Assembly (NCBI GenBank): GCA_963281155.1
Contig: CAUJLY010000003.1
Span: 2,294,001-2,358,000 of the forward strand
Direction of reading: 5' to 3'
Source: Rhabditophanes sp. KR3021
Taxonomy: Eukaryota; Nematoda; Chromadorea; Rhabditida; Alloionematidae
DNA: 64,000 bases
The notes under the pieces are model-generated. The model was not told the DNA's origin and ran no database searches. It saw only the letters and a list, made by a program, of their open reading frames with translations. The position numbers and the translations under genes were made by a program. Below, piece after piece: positions 22,737 to 34,600 of the stretch. Position 1 is the first letter of the stretch. Each line of letters begins with the position of its first letter.

Positions 22737-23291
22737 TTTCCTTTGATTATTTCATAACACCCAGCATGGAAGCTTTTACTAACATTCAATCTAATTTAAC
22801 ATTATACATCATATTTCTAGATATCAGCTCTTTTAATAAATAATTTGCAAACAAAATAATAAATTGTGTAAAGAACCACCCTTGTTGTAACTCGGATTTG
22901 ATTAAATAAGGTAAACTAAGTGTCCAATGGGCATTATTTAGTAAATCTGATTGGAGTTATTCGTTTTGTTGTTTGAAAAGGGAATGTACATACAATTGTT
23001 AAATGACAATTAATAATGAGGTGATGCTGAGCAAAATTTTAAATTTGTAAGATGTGCAGAAGGGCTGTCATCTTCATGATAGTTATGTGTCAGAGTTTTG
23101 TTGTTTGTATTGCTGAAAGTTGAATCTCTTTAGTAATAGGAATTCTGGCGTATACGGACTTCTGATGGCTTTCTGTCAAACGTAGATAAGTTTTGAGCGG
23201 AAATTCTGAGTAAACAATTGGTAGGCAGTACCTTCGAATGGTTGTTGTTGGGTGACCACCACTTTGTTCGTATTTATTGTTATCAACAAAC
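22737..23291. other. Intergenic spacer before DCTN4
   Basis: A 555-nt AT-rich spacer. It includes the 3' end of the coiled-coil gene (AATAAA-like signals at about 22835) and the DCTN4 promoter region. Nothing else is recognised. Confidence 0.45.
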
Positions 23292-24591
23292 ATGTCTCTG
23301 ATGAACTATTATGACCATGTTTTATATCAATGTGCCTGCGGTGCATTCGACAAATTCTCTAAATTGTTCTTTTGCTCTGAATGCAAAAAGTTAGCCTGTA
23401 TTTCTTGTTGTAATGATGCCGTAGATACTTCGTTTTGCCCTTCTTGCTTTGAGAGTACACCGGTTGGAAAGAATGAAGGAATTAGAAAAAACTTCTGTCA
23501 GAATTGTAGGCTATGTCCTATTTGCTGTAAGTTTAGTTACATTCATTCAATCATTATTCGAATTTTAGTCTCTACCTTGTCTTTGAAGAATACGGAACAA
23601 GATACCTGCTTTTATAAATGCAGTCACTGCTTCTGGACGACTCGTGAAAGCAAGTTACAGGATAAAACAAACCATCAAAATTTCTGTGCCTACAAAAACA
23701 CTGACATGGAAAAAGAAGTGGGAGAAATCGAGAAATATTTACAAGACTTAGTGGCCTTTGAAAAAACCGACCCAACGTCTAAATCAAACCAAGAAATCAA
23801 AAGTCTTACCTAACAACAAATACCAACTCGGGAGTGCGTACGAAAAGAAACTACATCTTCAAAGAAATGACGAAGGTGCTAAGTTAAAACTCCCAACAGT
23901 AAAAGCGACCTCTGATATAGAGGAAATTTCTTCTTCTTACTTTACTGAAGACATTCAATACAAGATTCTGCCTTCATTGGATCAAAAAATTGCTCAGTTA
24001 AACCTTGGGAAAGGAGAATTAGAACCCATTTCAATCCAAAATACCTGTAAAAAGGTCTATCGATGTGCAGCTGATCATTTACTCTGCAAACTTGAATATT
24101 CTCCCAGTACAATAAAGTTCAAACTATTCCATACTGCCTGGACAATTCTTCCCGAACTAAAAGTAGTGCTAACAGAACAACCGGCTGTCATCGGAACCAT
24201 GTCACATTCAATGTTTGTGGTCAAGAACAACCACAACTACAAGATGCGACTCCAATTAACACCTATGAAACAAGAAGGCACATACGTAGAATGTCTTGAC
24301 GAGCAAGTAGAATTCACATTGGAAGCCAGAGAAGAAAAGCTTGATTATGACGATGGCTTTCTCAATACGCCTACTCGAATTAATGATGCATCGCCGTTGA
24401 CGTTCCGCAAAGGATGCAGAGCGGGACTTCGATTCAAGGTCAGGCCGGTTGTTGCATGCGAAGTTAACTGGTTGTGTGTATTGCTTAAGTTTTTAATTGC
24501 GCCGAGGAGAGAGGAAGAGCAGGATGAAGAATGGTGTAGTGTCATGGTTAAGATCAATACTGGGTCTTCTGTTTTGTTGACGCCTTCTTGA
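23292..24591 (+). CDS. DCTN4: Dynactin subunit 4 (p62)
   Basis: Exons 23292-23526, 23569-23750 and 23794-24591, with introns of 42 and 43 nt. The first ATG is 23292 (MSLMNYYDHVLYQCACG). The N-terminal half carries the cysteine clusters of the dynactin p62 family: FFCSECKKLACISC, FCPSCFE, CQNCRLCPICFSTLS (the last completed only when the first intron is removed, which confirms it) and CSHCFWTTRE. Dynactin p62 is part of the pointed-end complex of dynactin, the dynein activator. The C-terminal half matches the family beta-rich region (PSTIKFKLFHTAW, LPELKVVL). Reading without the second intron gives an apparent frameshift near 23760-23813. A 43-nt intron GTGGCC...AACCAAG with a CTAAAT branch-like site restores phase. 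Its donor is weak, so that junction is moderately sure. Confidence 0.92.
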
Positions 24592-24641
24592 TCAAGATAA
24601 ATACTATTGCCTTGGTAATGGGCAAATTCTATTGACAATAT

Positions 24642-26198
24642 ATGTGTTTTAATAAATTATTTTTAATTATGCTTAAACTATGTCTGTTGCTTTCAATCAT
24701 CTTACAAACGGATGGTTTAAAAATCCTGCAAATTGTGCCCGGCTTTACTAACAGTCACGTATTATTTAATTATCGAGTAACTGAGACACTTAAAACTTTA
24801 GGCCATGACGTTTTTCTACTCACTCAATTAGAAATGAATATGGTTGTTAAGGGTGTTTTGAAGAAACCGAAAGACGTGGAAGAGCTAAAAGTCCCAATTC
24901 ACTTCACGAACATGATGAAAGCGGATGGATTAAAGGTCTTTCAAACTATGATGTTCAATAAAGGCGATGCGTATGATTTATGGTGGACTGGCCAGGAATT
25001 CAAAGACATGCGAGTTGAATCTTGTGAACAAATGCTAGATGTAGGCAGTGAAGCTATTGAGCGATTAAAGAGTGAAAAATTCGACGTAGCTATCGGGCAT
25101 TTCCACGACTTATGTCCATTAGGAATCGCTAAAGCAGTTAATGTCAAAAAATTAATCTGGATTACTCACGGTACCTCTGTTTATGACTTTACAGCTATTC
25201 AAATGGGATTAAGAACTTTTCCTGCTGCTGTTTCACACCCTTTAAGTTCATATTCGGATGATATGACCTTTCTAGAACGGATGTTCAATTTGTTTTGGCA
25301 TTTAAGTAAGTTGGACTTTGTCAATTTGCCTCAAAACTTATTACACGAAGAAAATGATGTTTATAAGAAGAGGAAGGAATATACAGATAATGAAGACTTA
25401 TGGGATTTAAGTCAAAATGTCCGAGTTCTTTTAATTAACGGGGAGAAGTTTCTCGACTTTCCTAGACCTTTTCCTATTGGCATTAGTTTCATGGGTGAAG
25501 TTGGATCTAAAAGCAAATTGAATACATTGCCAGCCGAAATCGAATCTATCATTAAGAAAGCTAAGAAGGGAATAATCATTTTTTCACTTGGAACTGTTTC
25601 AAATACGACTAACATGCCAACGCAAATGATTCATTCATTTGTCGAATCATTTGGTCAGTTTCCTGATTATGAAATTCTTTGGAGAATGGAAATGGATGTT
25701 CCAGAGGCTAAAAAGTACAAAAATATCAATTTGCTGAAATGGTTGCCACAAAAAGATTTAATGCAGCACCCAAGCACAAAAATGTTAATTGGACATGGTG
25801 GATACAACTCATTTTTGGAAGCGGCACAGACAGGAATTCCTGCCATTTTGATGCCATTATTTGCAGATCAATTTATTAACGCCAAGAGAGCTCAAAGATT
25901 TGGATTTGCTGAAACTTTAGATAAATTAAATTTAACTCCACAAAAGGTGGCATATGCAATGGACAAAGTTTTAAATACGGAGTCATATGCTTTTAACGCT
26001 AAGAAATTATCAAAGATGCTTAATGACAAACCTTCAAAGGATGAGTATGCTATTCTTAGACATAGAATCAAATTAGCAATGAGCCCAAGAGAACCATTTG
26101 CTCTTAAAGCAGCTCAGAAATTAACCTTCATCGAATTTTTCAACCTAGATCAACTAATTCTTCCACTTCTACTTACTTTAATTATTACCAAACTATAA
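24642..26198 (+). CDS. UDP-glucuronosyl/glucosyltransferase (UGT)
   Basis: A single exon of 518 residues, the usual UGT length. A hydrophobic signal peptide covers about residues 1-25 (LKLCLLLSIIL), followed by LKILQIVPGFTNSHVLFN, the typical start of the mature N-terminal acceptor domain. The C-terminal donor-binding signature reads WLPQKDLMQHPSTKMLIGHG followed by GYNSFLEAAQTGIPAILMP, with the conserved Asp-Gln (FADQ) after it. The catalytic His may be that of NSH near residue 37. A hydrophobic segment near the end (LILPLLLTLIITKL) fits the ER membrane anchor, but the usual dilysine tail is not evident. In animals these enzymes conjugate sugars from UDP-sugars to lipophilic compounds in the ER lumen. 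The substrate cannot be inferred. ATG 24669 is an alternative start. The lack of introns is notable here. Confidence 0.95.
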   Translation: MCFNKLFLIMLKLCLLLSIILQTDGLKILQIVPGFTNSHVLFNYRVTETLKTLGHDVFLLTQLEMNMVVKGVLKKPKDVEELKVPIHFTNMMKADGLKVFQTMMFNKGDAYDLWWTGQEFKDMRVESCEQMLDVGSEAIERLKSEKFDVAIGHFHDLCPLGIAKAVNVKKLIWITHGTSVYDFTAIQMGLRTFPAAVSHPLSSYSDDMTFLERMFNLFWHLSKLDFVNLPQNLLHEENDVYKKRKEYTDNEDLWDLSQNVRVLLINGEKFLDFPRPFPIGISFMGEVGSKSKLNTLPAEIESIIKKAKKGIIIFSLGTVSNTTNMPTQMIHSFVESFGQFPDYEILWRMEMDVPEAKKYKNINLLKWLPQKDLMQHPSTKMLIGHGGYNSFLEAAQTGIPAILMPLFADQFINAKRAQRFGFAETLDKLNLTPQKVAYAMDKVLNTESYAFNAKKLSKMLNDKPSKDEYAILRHRIKLAMSPREPFALKAAQKLTFIEFFNLDQLILPLLLTLIITKL

Positions 26199-26917
26199 GA
26201 ACACAGTTGGAAACTCAAAAAAGACACACAATGACGACACAAAATAAGATCAAACATTCAATCACACATTATGCACTATCAATTCAACCTTCACAACTAT
26301 AATTTTGTTAAATATACATATCATTATATTCTAATTATGCTCTATTCCTTTATTATATAACATGTCCCTATTCTATAATAAAGTTAGTTAGGCTTATGTT
26401 GCTTTAATGTCTATGCCAGACAGTTGTTGAAACTAAGGTCTGAGGTATGCACCCCAGAACTAAACAAATTCATTAGTAAAAATGATACGATATTTTATTG
26501 GATCACTCGAGTCCGAATTGAACGACCAAGTAAGACAAACAAAAGCTATTGTTTTAAACTTTACTTTAACTTAACACTTTAGACATGCTTAGTTCTAAAG
26601 TACTGAATCTCTCCTACAATCATCGTTATTGCGGTATGCAAACCGATTATTTGTTTACTCATGCCCCCATATATACATTTACATTATCACCCTTATATAT
26701 ATTACACAACTTTACTTAAATAAACTTATAAAACTAACTAAGACAACAGCACGGCAAAGCACAAGAGCTATAAAACAACTAATCTCAAGAGGAATATCAT
26801 GCCTGCACATCATACTAGCTAAAAAGAGTCTTTCTTTGTACTCATTTAATAAATTTTTACCGTTAAAGATTCCATTATTTTGGTGCTGTAGTATTTAATT
26901 TTAACTAATGTTTGACG
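26199..26917. other. Intergenic spacer, UGT to sugar transporter
   Basis: A 719-nt AT-rich interval. A short frame at 26629-26898 has no family resemblance and is interrupted in context. I see nothing else to support. Confidence 0.45.
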
Positions 26918-28479
26918 ATGGGTAATATAAAGTTACTTACAATTGGATTTACGTTGGCGATATGTTCTATATTTCAAGTAAGTTGAACTTATACCGGTTA
27001 ATTAAATAATGAATAGATGGGATATAATAATGCATACGTCAATACTGCAACAGAAGAATTTAAAAGGCTTTTGAATGAGTCTTTCAAAGACAGACATGTT
27101 TCAATGAGTGAATCTATTTACTATTGGACGTGGTCAGCAATTCTGAACACATGGTTCGTTGGATTTGCAATGGGTTCTTGTCTGGCCATTCCAATCTCAA
27201 ATAAATTGGGAAGAAAATCAGGTTTATTAGTATCAAATATGGGAACCATAATGTCTGTAGCAGTCATGGCCGTGTCAATTCCAATCTTATCTCTAGAACT
27301 CCTCGCACTAGGTCGTTTCATGTCAGCAGTTAGCAGTGGAATTGCAATGAGTAGTTTAGTTGTGTTTCTACAAGAGATAAGTCCCTTACATCTCAGAGGT
27401 TCAATGTCGTTCTTCGCAGAATTGGCTTTCGTTGTTACGAACGCATGTGGTAGTTTTGCCGGAATGCCCATTATACTAGGTAAGAACCTTGTAATCTTAA
27501 TTGCATTTGCTGCATTACCACCATTGGTCGCAATATTTTTGTTGGTTGCTATCTACGAAACGCCAATTTTTTTGTTTGCAATCAAACATAACCAAACAGA
27601 TGCAATCAAATCACTTCAATTTTACCAAAGAATAATCACAAAAGAAGACTGTCTAACCTTTTTAAATGGAAATTCGGGTGAACAATCAGAAACATCCTTT
27701 TGGACATTAATAAAAGAATTATTTCAAATTCCTCATTTGAGAAAAGGCCTTTTGCTAGGCTTCTTTGCCCTACAAATCACATGTTCAATCTGGGCAATAA
27801 TTTTTTATTCAACTGACTTCTTGATAAAATCAAACATCTCATCCAGTCTAGCTATAATCTTTTCTACGATTATGCTAGGAGTAAGTGTTGCAGCTACAAT
27901 CATCGGCTTCTTTGTGGTTGAAAAATTTTCAAGAAGAAAGATGTTTCTATATGTTTCTGCAATTAATCTGCTTGCTCTAACTTTGTTTTGGGCCTTTGAT
28001 CAAGCACGTATTATATTCGATGCGGATTTCATGAAATATTTTTTAGTTTTTGCCTTATTTCTTCACGGAGTAACTTATTCGATTGCCACGGTAAATAATT
28101 AAATGATGACATTAAATAATATTCTATTGCAGGGACCAATAGCCTGGTTTTTGGTAACTTTGGTTGAATAAATATAATGTTTTCATAATAATTGCTATTT
28201 TAGGTGAGTGAACTAATCCCACTGCCCCATCGTCTGTTAGCGCAATCACTTAGTCTTTGTGCAAATAGCGTGTCTGCCTTAATTTTGACATTGATCGTCC
28301 TGCCACTTTACAATGCCATCGGTTCACACACTATTCTGATACTACTAGTTTTACCAGCCATTGCCTGCATGTATTACCTGTACAAAGAACTTCCCGAAAC
28401 CAGAGACAAAACTCCCAATGAAGTTGTACTTGCCTTGAAGAAACAGACAAATTATGTTGATTCTATCGAACTTAAATAA
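26918..28479 (+). CDS. GLUT-type facilitated sugar transporter (MFS)
   Basis: Four exons: 26918-26977, 27017-28090, 28133-28153 (a 21-nt microexon) and 28204-28479, all phase 0, giving 476 residues. About twelve hydrophobic segments are visible. SLC2 landmarks are FQMGYNNAYVN in TM1, NKLGRKSG after TM2, EISPLHLRGSM after TM4, YETPIFL in place of PESPRFL before the central loop, and GPIAWFLVSELIP in TM10. The last is formed only by joining exon 2, the microexon and exon 4, which confirms the splicing. The protein ends with PETRDKTPNEV, the PETKG-type motif. The family carries hexoses down their gradient across the plasma membrane. The central loop and several signature residues are diverged, so the substrate is uncertain. 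Confidence 0.93.
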
Positions 28480-28777
28480 CTTCCTATATAATAAGGTTTT
28501 TTCACATACATAAATACTTTAGAGTCATATAATTTTGAAGGTAAAAAATCCATCTTGGCCCAAATAAATTTATATAGTTATATCAAAAAATTATTTTATG
28601 AATGTTTGTATTAAGCGGTCATTAAGATAAAATATATTCTGAGCTTAATTTAGAACTGTTTATTATAAATATGGTTATTAATAACAAATAATATATCCAT
28701 TTCTTTGAAATATATCTCCTTCAGACGTTTGTATACCCGACCGTCTTTATTTCTCTTTAAATAATTATGTATTTGAG

Positions 28778-29526
28778 TTAAACGTTGCTTGATTCTTTCT
28801 TCACTCTAAAACTATTCATTCGAGTGAATGAAGGACTAGTAGCTGCTGCAATTCCGTACTTTACTGTAATACAAAACACCATTAAATATTGACGCATAGT
28901 GACTCACCTCTGATTTCATCCATTCTTGCCTTACGAGCTATCTTGCGTTGTTCCTGTTCTTGATTGAAACTATCTCTTTGAATAGCAATCTTTAAATTCT
29001 CTTTAATATATTGTCTATTCCTATTCCATCTCGCACATTGATCAACTTTCGAACAAACGCAGCAGAAAATAACAATACAAACAATGAAAGTAATGATAGC
29101 AATGACGATGAAAATAATCAGAATAGCATTATAGGGAACATTACAATGGATAAATTTTGTGTCTTTGACTGGACATGTATTTGTTGGGTTATATCTTTCG
29201 CATACCTTTGAAGATTCACACCATTGACATTTCTAGGAGAATACAATTAAAGTCTAAATTAAAATAAATGAGAGACAAAATACCTTGCTAATGTTTAAAC
29301 AATTTTTACAGTTTTTCTTAACATCATCTCCGAGAGTGCAATTAATTTCTTCTTTAACCAAATTTTCTTGTGCCCTTACAATAAAAGGCCTACGGGTAGA
29401 AGTAAACAATTCATTAGTAGAATCAAACAATTCATTAGCATTAGTTTGTTGGGCTGTTTCTTCTGGCACAACAACACTACCAGCAACCAAAACCAAAGCT
29501 ACAGCAAAAATAATCTGTTGTAACAT
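28778..29526 (-). CDS. PTTG1IP: PTTG1IP-like PSI-domain membrane protein
   Basis: Three exons on the minus strand, 29526-29284, 29232-28908 and 28863-28778, with introns of 51 and 44 nt, give 217 residues. A signal peptide (LQQIIFAVALVLVAG) leads to a Thr/Asn-rich stretch, then a cysteine-rich PSI-type module (NCKNCLNISKKCQWCESSKV across the first splice). A transmembrane helix (about residues 110-135, ILIIFIVIAIITFIVCIVI) ends in CCVC. The cytosolic tail is basic, Gln/Arg-rich and helical and contains ARKARMDEIRVKYG, matching the HDEIRKKYG end of human PTTG1IP. In vertebrates this protein binds securin (PTTG1). Whether that holds here is unknown. The ORF upstream of ATG 29526 extends to 29607 but the signal peptide fixes the start. 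It is recognised from domain order and the C-terminal motif. Confidence 0.85.
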
Positions 29527-30117
29527 AATATGTTTATACTGAAAGCTAAAACAGTTCGTCAAAAATATTAGAGTCGATTGATAAGGTACACTAACAGCAC
29601 GAGTCAATTGACGATTACAATTTTTTAGCAGTGCTTATTTAGTCATAAGCGCCAGCCTTTTTCTGACGGGAATGAAAGAATTTTATGCGATTAATTTAGG
29701 TGTATCAAGCATATGGATAGACAAAGGGAAACACATATCAATAATATCAACATATTTGGTATTATTGTTTCGTTCACCATAAAAGAACCAATTTTTTGTT
29801 TGTGAAGGTGATAAAAAAACATATTATTCTGTTATTTGATTCTTCATTTTAAATGCAATGAAGATGTTGGTTGTTTGGATCGTTCAAATTCAAAGCATAT
29901 GACCAATCTAGCAGCTGTTCAATTCTAACTGCATGCAAGGACAAACTCATTACTTTTAAATGTTCAAACCATTTAAACCGTGATCAGTAAAGGGTAGACT
30001 TTACCAATAAGTAGTTACTTGATGTAGCGCACAAATACCTTTCAAATTTTGTATGCAAATTTACCTAGTTAACGAATAAGTGGAAAACCTCGTCAAATAT
30101 ACGGTTATAGAAATAAA
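29527..30117. other. Divergent intergenic region
   Basis: 591 nt between two divergently transcribed genes (PTTG1IP on minus, the coiled-coil gene on plus). It likely contains both promoters. I find no clear box or repeat. Confidence 0.4.
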
Positions 30118-31430
30118 ATGGACAAAATGTCAGGTAATGGTCGTTGTAAAGTTTACATAAAAAGTTAATCTTCATTTTAGATTCGACGCAGCTTAGGCAG
30201 TTAATTAAAAAGTACGATATAAAGTTAAAACGATACAAGGATCAAAATGAGTTGTTGAAGAGGGCTTTAAGGTTAGAAAAAAGAAAAGGTGGCAAAAGTG
30301 GAAGCAATGTTTGACAAGTTATTAGGAAGCAATGGCGAGCAATTGGATGCCCTATCAATTCAAGGGATACTAAATGAAATTTCCGATATCAAGGAACCTT
30401 CTTATGGTGTGGAATGTGATGAAACAAACAACGAAAACAATGTTGCTCGCAATCAAACACCATCGGATCAAGAACCTTTTGTCAAAGAATCAGGTCTTTT
30501 GGATAGTTTGCTAACTTCAAACGAAAGGAAAATACTGAACAATAGTTTTAATAGTGTTGAAATTTTATGTAAAGAAACCTTTGATCTACGGGAATACAGA
30601 CTGAATGAATCAGATCAAAGAAAAATCGAGGAAGGGATTAATAAAGCTTCCTACGAATCAAGTGATTCTTTAAATACCGAATCAATGATTCGCAGGCTTT
30701 CAAGTTTGATGTCGAGCGAGGTTGAGAGCAAATCTGTGACTCCTATCGATTGTAATAATTGTGGGAACACCAAAACCAGTAAATCGAAAATAAGAGAGTC
30801 CAAAAATAAAGATCATGGCACACAAGTATTAGTTTATTCAAATAAAAAAGAAGCAGAAATCGCCACACCATCCGGAAAAAACCCACAAAGCATTGCATAC
30901 TTTTTGGAAATGAAAGATCCGAAGTCAAAAGTTAAAGCAAGTGATTGTGAATCGGTACACGTATGTCAAGTAAGTAACGATTACTCTTTATTTACCTTTC
31001 TTTTTACCCATAGGACTATCTCAGACTCTACAACCAACCATTTATCACTCGATCCGAAGCACGTCAAGAACGGATCTACCAAGCCAGTATGCTGCGAGCA
31101 CAAATAGCCAGAGAAAAGAAAGAAGCTGCCCGTGACGTAATATTAGGTCAAAAGACAGCTAATGAGGTTGTAGACATTCTTAATAAAAATACAACCTCAA
31201 TCAAAGCCTTCCCTGACCGTTGGATTCGGTCAGTATCGCAACGCAATCTTGCAAACACGGGTTACTACCAAAAACTCAGAGCAGAGCAACAAAAAGAATT
31301 TGACAAGAGTGTGACTCAATTTTTAGGGAAAGTTTATTCTGAGGTAAGTATATAATCATCAACCCCTAAACTCATTCCTTTCTTTATCCATCTTTATTTA
31401 CAGAAGACAAGAATACTTCCGAAGCGGTAA
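30118..31430 (+). CDS. Coiled-coil protein of unknown function, Arg/Lys/Gln-rich C-terminus
   Basis: Proposed exons: 30118-30133, 30181-30288, 30326-30969, 31014-31343 and 31404-31430, giving 374 residues. The N-terminus (QLRQLIKKYDIKLKRYKDQ) is a short coiled coil. The middle is Ser/Asn/Glu-rich and probably disordered. The C-terminal region (about residues 255-365) is a charged helix with RSEARQERIYQASML and IAREKKEAARDVI. The last exon adds KTRILPKR. The 37-nt intron 30289-30325 (GTGGCA...TTATTAG) is inferred because the frame must change there. Its donor is weak and it is the shortest intron in the window. I do not recognise the family. The composition recalls centrosomal or axonemal proteins, but that is only an impression. 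Confidence 0.65.
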
Positions 31431-31651
31431 ACTTAATTTATTATTTTTTTAATCAACCTTTTTGTGTTTACTTTGAATAAATGAACATTTTTACAAATAC
31501 TTTACTTCCGAATTGTTTACTCAACAATTTATATTTGTTCGTCGATCAATATCCCTGTTAGTTGGCTGCATTTTTATATTCATGTATTATTTTATATAAC
31601 ATCTTATTAACATTACACTTATTTTATTTACTTACCAAATAAACAATTGAG

Positions 31652-34600
31652 ATGAACAAAACTAACACAACTATTGTGGATAATATTATCGGCGGTCAAG
31701 AATCTATCATTGACCCATGGTTGGATTTAACGGCAAGCAAGGAGCCTGTACTTTTGATGGTTGAGTTTTGTCAGGTGCAAGGCCCAAGACCATTGCATTA
31801 TTTCCCCGAAACAGTATCGACGCATCTAAATTTGGACAATGTGTCGATTTGGTTGATGTCATCTGAAATGATTCATGGCTCTACAACTCTTTTGTATAAT
31901 CAACCATTGGCAACGTATGCTCTCGTACACTATTCAACTATTCTAGATGTAACGGCACGTGCTTTCCAACGAATGTTTGCCATGGCCTATCTAACTCCTA
32001 AAAAGCCAACAGTCGAGTTGTTCTCCAAATTCGAAAGGACAGTAAATGATATGCTGATGCCCGTTCTTTCGTGTAACAGACAGCAATTCCGTCGTTTTTC
32101 ATATCTCATGATGGATATAGCTGATCGTATAGAAACCGATACAGTTAGCGAATACTACAAATTACACCATGCTCACTCCATTAATCCCGTCTTAGCAACT
32201 AAAATACAAGTCATTTCAAAGCAAATACGATCTTTATCAAGCAAATTACAGGGCATTTTTGCAGCCTTATCCGGAGAAGAGAATAAATGCATGTGTCACT
32301 TTTCACCGAAGGAGATGGAAAAGTTTTTTCCTGTAAGTTATTTCATTGAACTAAAACAAAAAAGATTAAATTAAAAGTGGGAATCAAAATTAGTCATCAG
32401 AAGCCATATTAAGATCAAACATCGTCCTAACTAGGATATCAGCAACAGCATATGCACTCATATAATTGAGGAGGTAGACTTCCGGCATACTATATTTTCC
32501 ATGGTAGCAGTTGGTGCTTTGTTTTTTGAATCTTTCAACTAAGATAAATTCTAAGTTTTCAGGCAATTTTTGGTAGGCACTGGAAGCTTGAGATGCAGAG
32601 TTTCGGCTGGATGAGTGTGACTTGGTCCATTCTAGTCTCTTTTCTGCCGAATAAATCATGATTCGTACTTTGCAAACACCGACAAATTTAAGCATAACTA
32701 ATATTAAAAATAAAATATTTAACTAATTTTTTTCAGGCCATTGAAAGAGGATTAGCTCATGAATTATTGCCATTAAGAGAATTATGTCTTTGCGCATTTG
32801 ATCATTTTGTATTTAGTTTCCAATCAAGATACAATGAATTAGATTCTATTACTTTGGAGAACCAAAAATTTGGAGTTTTATTTTGTGGTAACATACCAGT
32901 AATCCGAGGTACTGTTTAAATGTATTTTATTAATTATTTTTAGGTATACAAAAATTTATTAAAAACCAAAAAATATAATTAAAACCCGGTAGAGATCTCA
33001 TCTTTTCAGCAAAGAGCTCACCATTTAGCTTTAAAAATCTTTTGCATTTTCTTGATCCTGGAACCAATGAAAGACAATCTATGTACTTTACTAGCATATT
33101 CATTTTTGTGGCAGCCAAATCTTGCCTCTTTTTTACCCCATTCACTGCTCTCACACCGGGATACAATAGAACATCCTCAGGAGTGTAAAACCCATACACA
33201 CTTTCCCCCTTATCGCCATCATTTTCCTTAGGCACTTCAATCACGATAGCTTCAATAGTTGTTTTGCATTGTAATCAGCATACTTGACTATTGCTTTATT
33301 TTTGTGTCCATTAAGCCTTGACATGTAAAGTTCTCCATATGCGAGGTGCTTGCAAATGCTTCATGGCATTCAGGACAAGAATAAATTCCCAACTATCTTG
33401 AACAATCTAACAAATTCCTCATCATTTGAATTAGCATGGGAGATTAGTCTTACTAAGTTAGAACAACATCTCCGTAAACGGAGTACTTTCTATCGACGTC
33501 CCTTACAATGTCTCTGATTGAACTAAATAAAGTTCTAAAACATGTTCTAGCATCATTTATGGCAATACCAATTAACGCATTAGTAATATAGTTTATTTTG
33601 CACAAGGTTTCAAAAACAGCATACATTGCTCCGAATGTTGATCGTTCAGGCAATCTTGGGATTAAATTGACGTTTTTTCTCATTTCAAAGAAACTATTTG
33701 TCTGATCATCACATCTGCAATATCACGTTTATCCACAACACCTCTCACTTTGTTGAGTTCTAAAATAAACCTTTCTTTAAAAGAATCATTTGTTGCTAAA
33801 GTGTAACAGAGACTATTCAACAGATCATATTCAGGTCTGACTCTCTGAGAACTTCCTTCATATTTAGACATAAACTGCCATTGTCAATACCAAGCATGAA
33901 TAAAGGAAACAATTTATTGGGCATTCCAGCACTGCCAATTAACTTTAACAAATCTCCAATTTCTGCCTTGACTTCATCTCTGATTTTTTATCCTTCATAT
34001 CACGAACAGGAAAGGGGAATGTCATATTCTCTCTGAGCAATAATTTCATCTTTTATTGCAAAGCATTCAAAAAACATTGACTATTCTTAATCTTGTCAAA
34101 TTGAACATTAGCATTAACAACCATAGCAGCGATTTTGGTTTTTTCTCCATCAATCTCCGTTCTTCTTTCTCCTTAGCTGTAGTGGTGAAAAGCGAGAAAA
34201 ATTAGGGTTTCTCTCGTTCTGGTTTGGCTAAAAACATACACAATATAAAAGATATAATTACTTACCATTTTCATCTGCACCAAAAGTGATAGATCAGGAA
34301 CATCAAACTGAGTGCCTTCAGATTCATAAGAACTTTCTTCGGGATTCCTTGTCAGAAACTCTTGTTTTGTTGTTGTCATCATAATGGAATAAAAACAAGG
34401 AGATAGATCTTTTTATTTAAAATAATAAGATTAATAATTAGAACATGCATTAGACTCCTTAAAATAAGAATGAAATAGTAATGCATCTTAAAGATATGCT
34501 ATAAGCAAATTTGAATGTCATATTCCCTTGGCTGGAAGAGTTGGCATAAAGCATTGTCAAACTGTATATTATAACCAAAAAATATTAAAAAGCAAAAAAT

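Noticed and set aside
23751..23813. Frameshift in DCTN4 at a run of six A
   Set aside because: A 43-nt intron 23751-23793 with a branch-like CTAAAT restores phase exactly and matches the usual intron length here.
29011..29211. Plus-strand Asn/Asp-rich frame of 66 codons
   Set aside because: Antisense shadow of the PTTG1IP transmembrane and tail exon.
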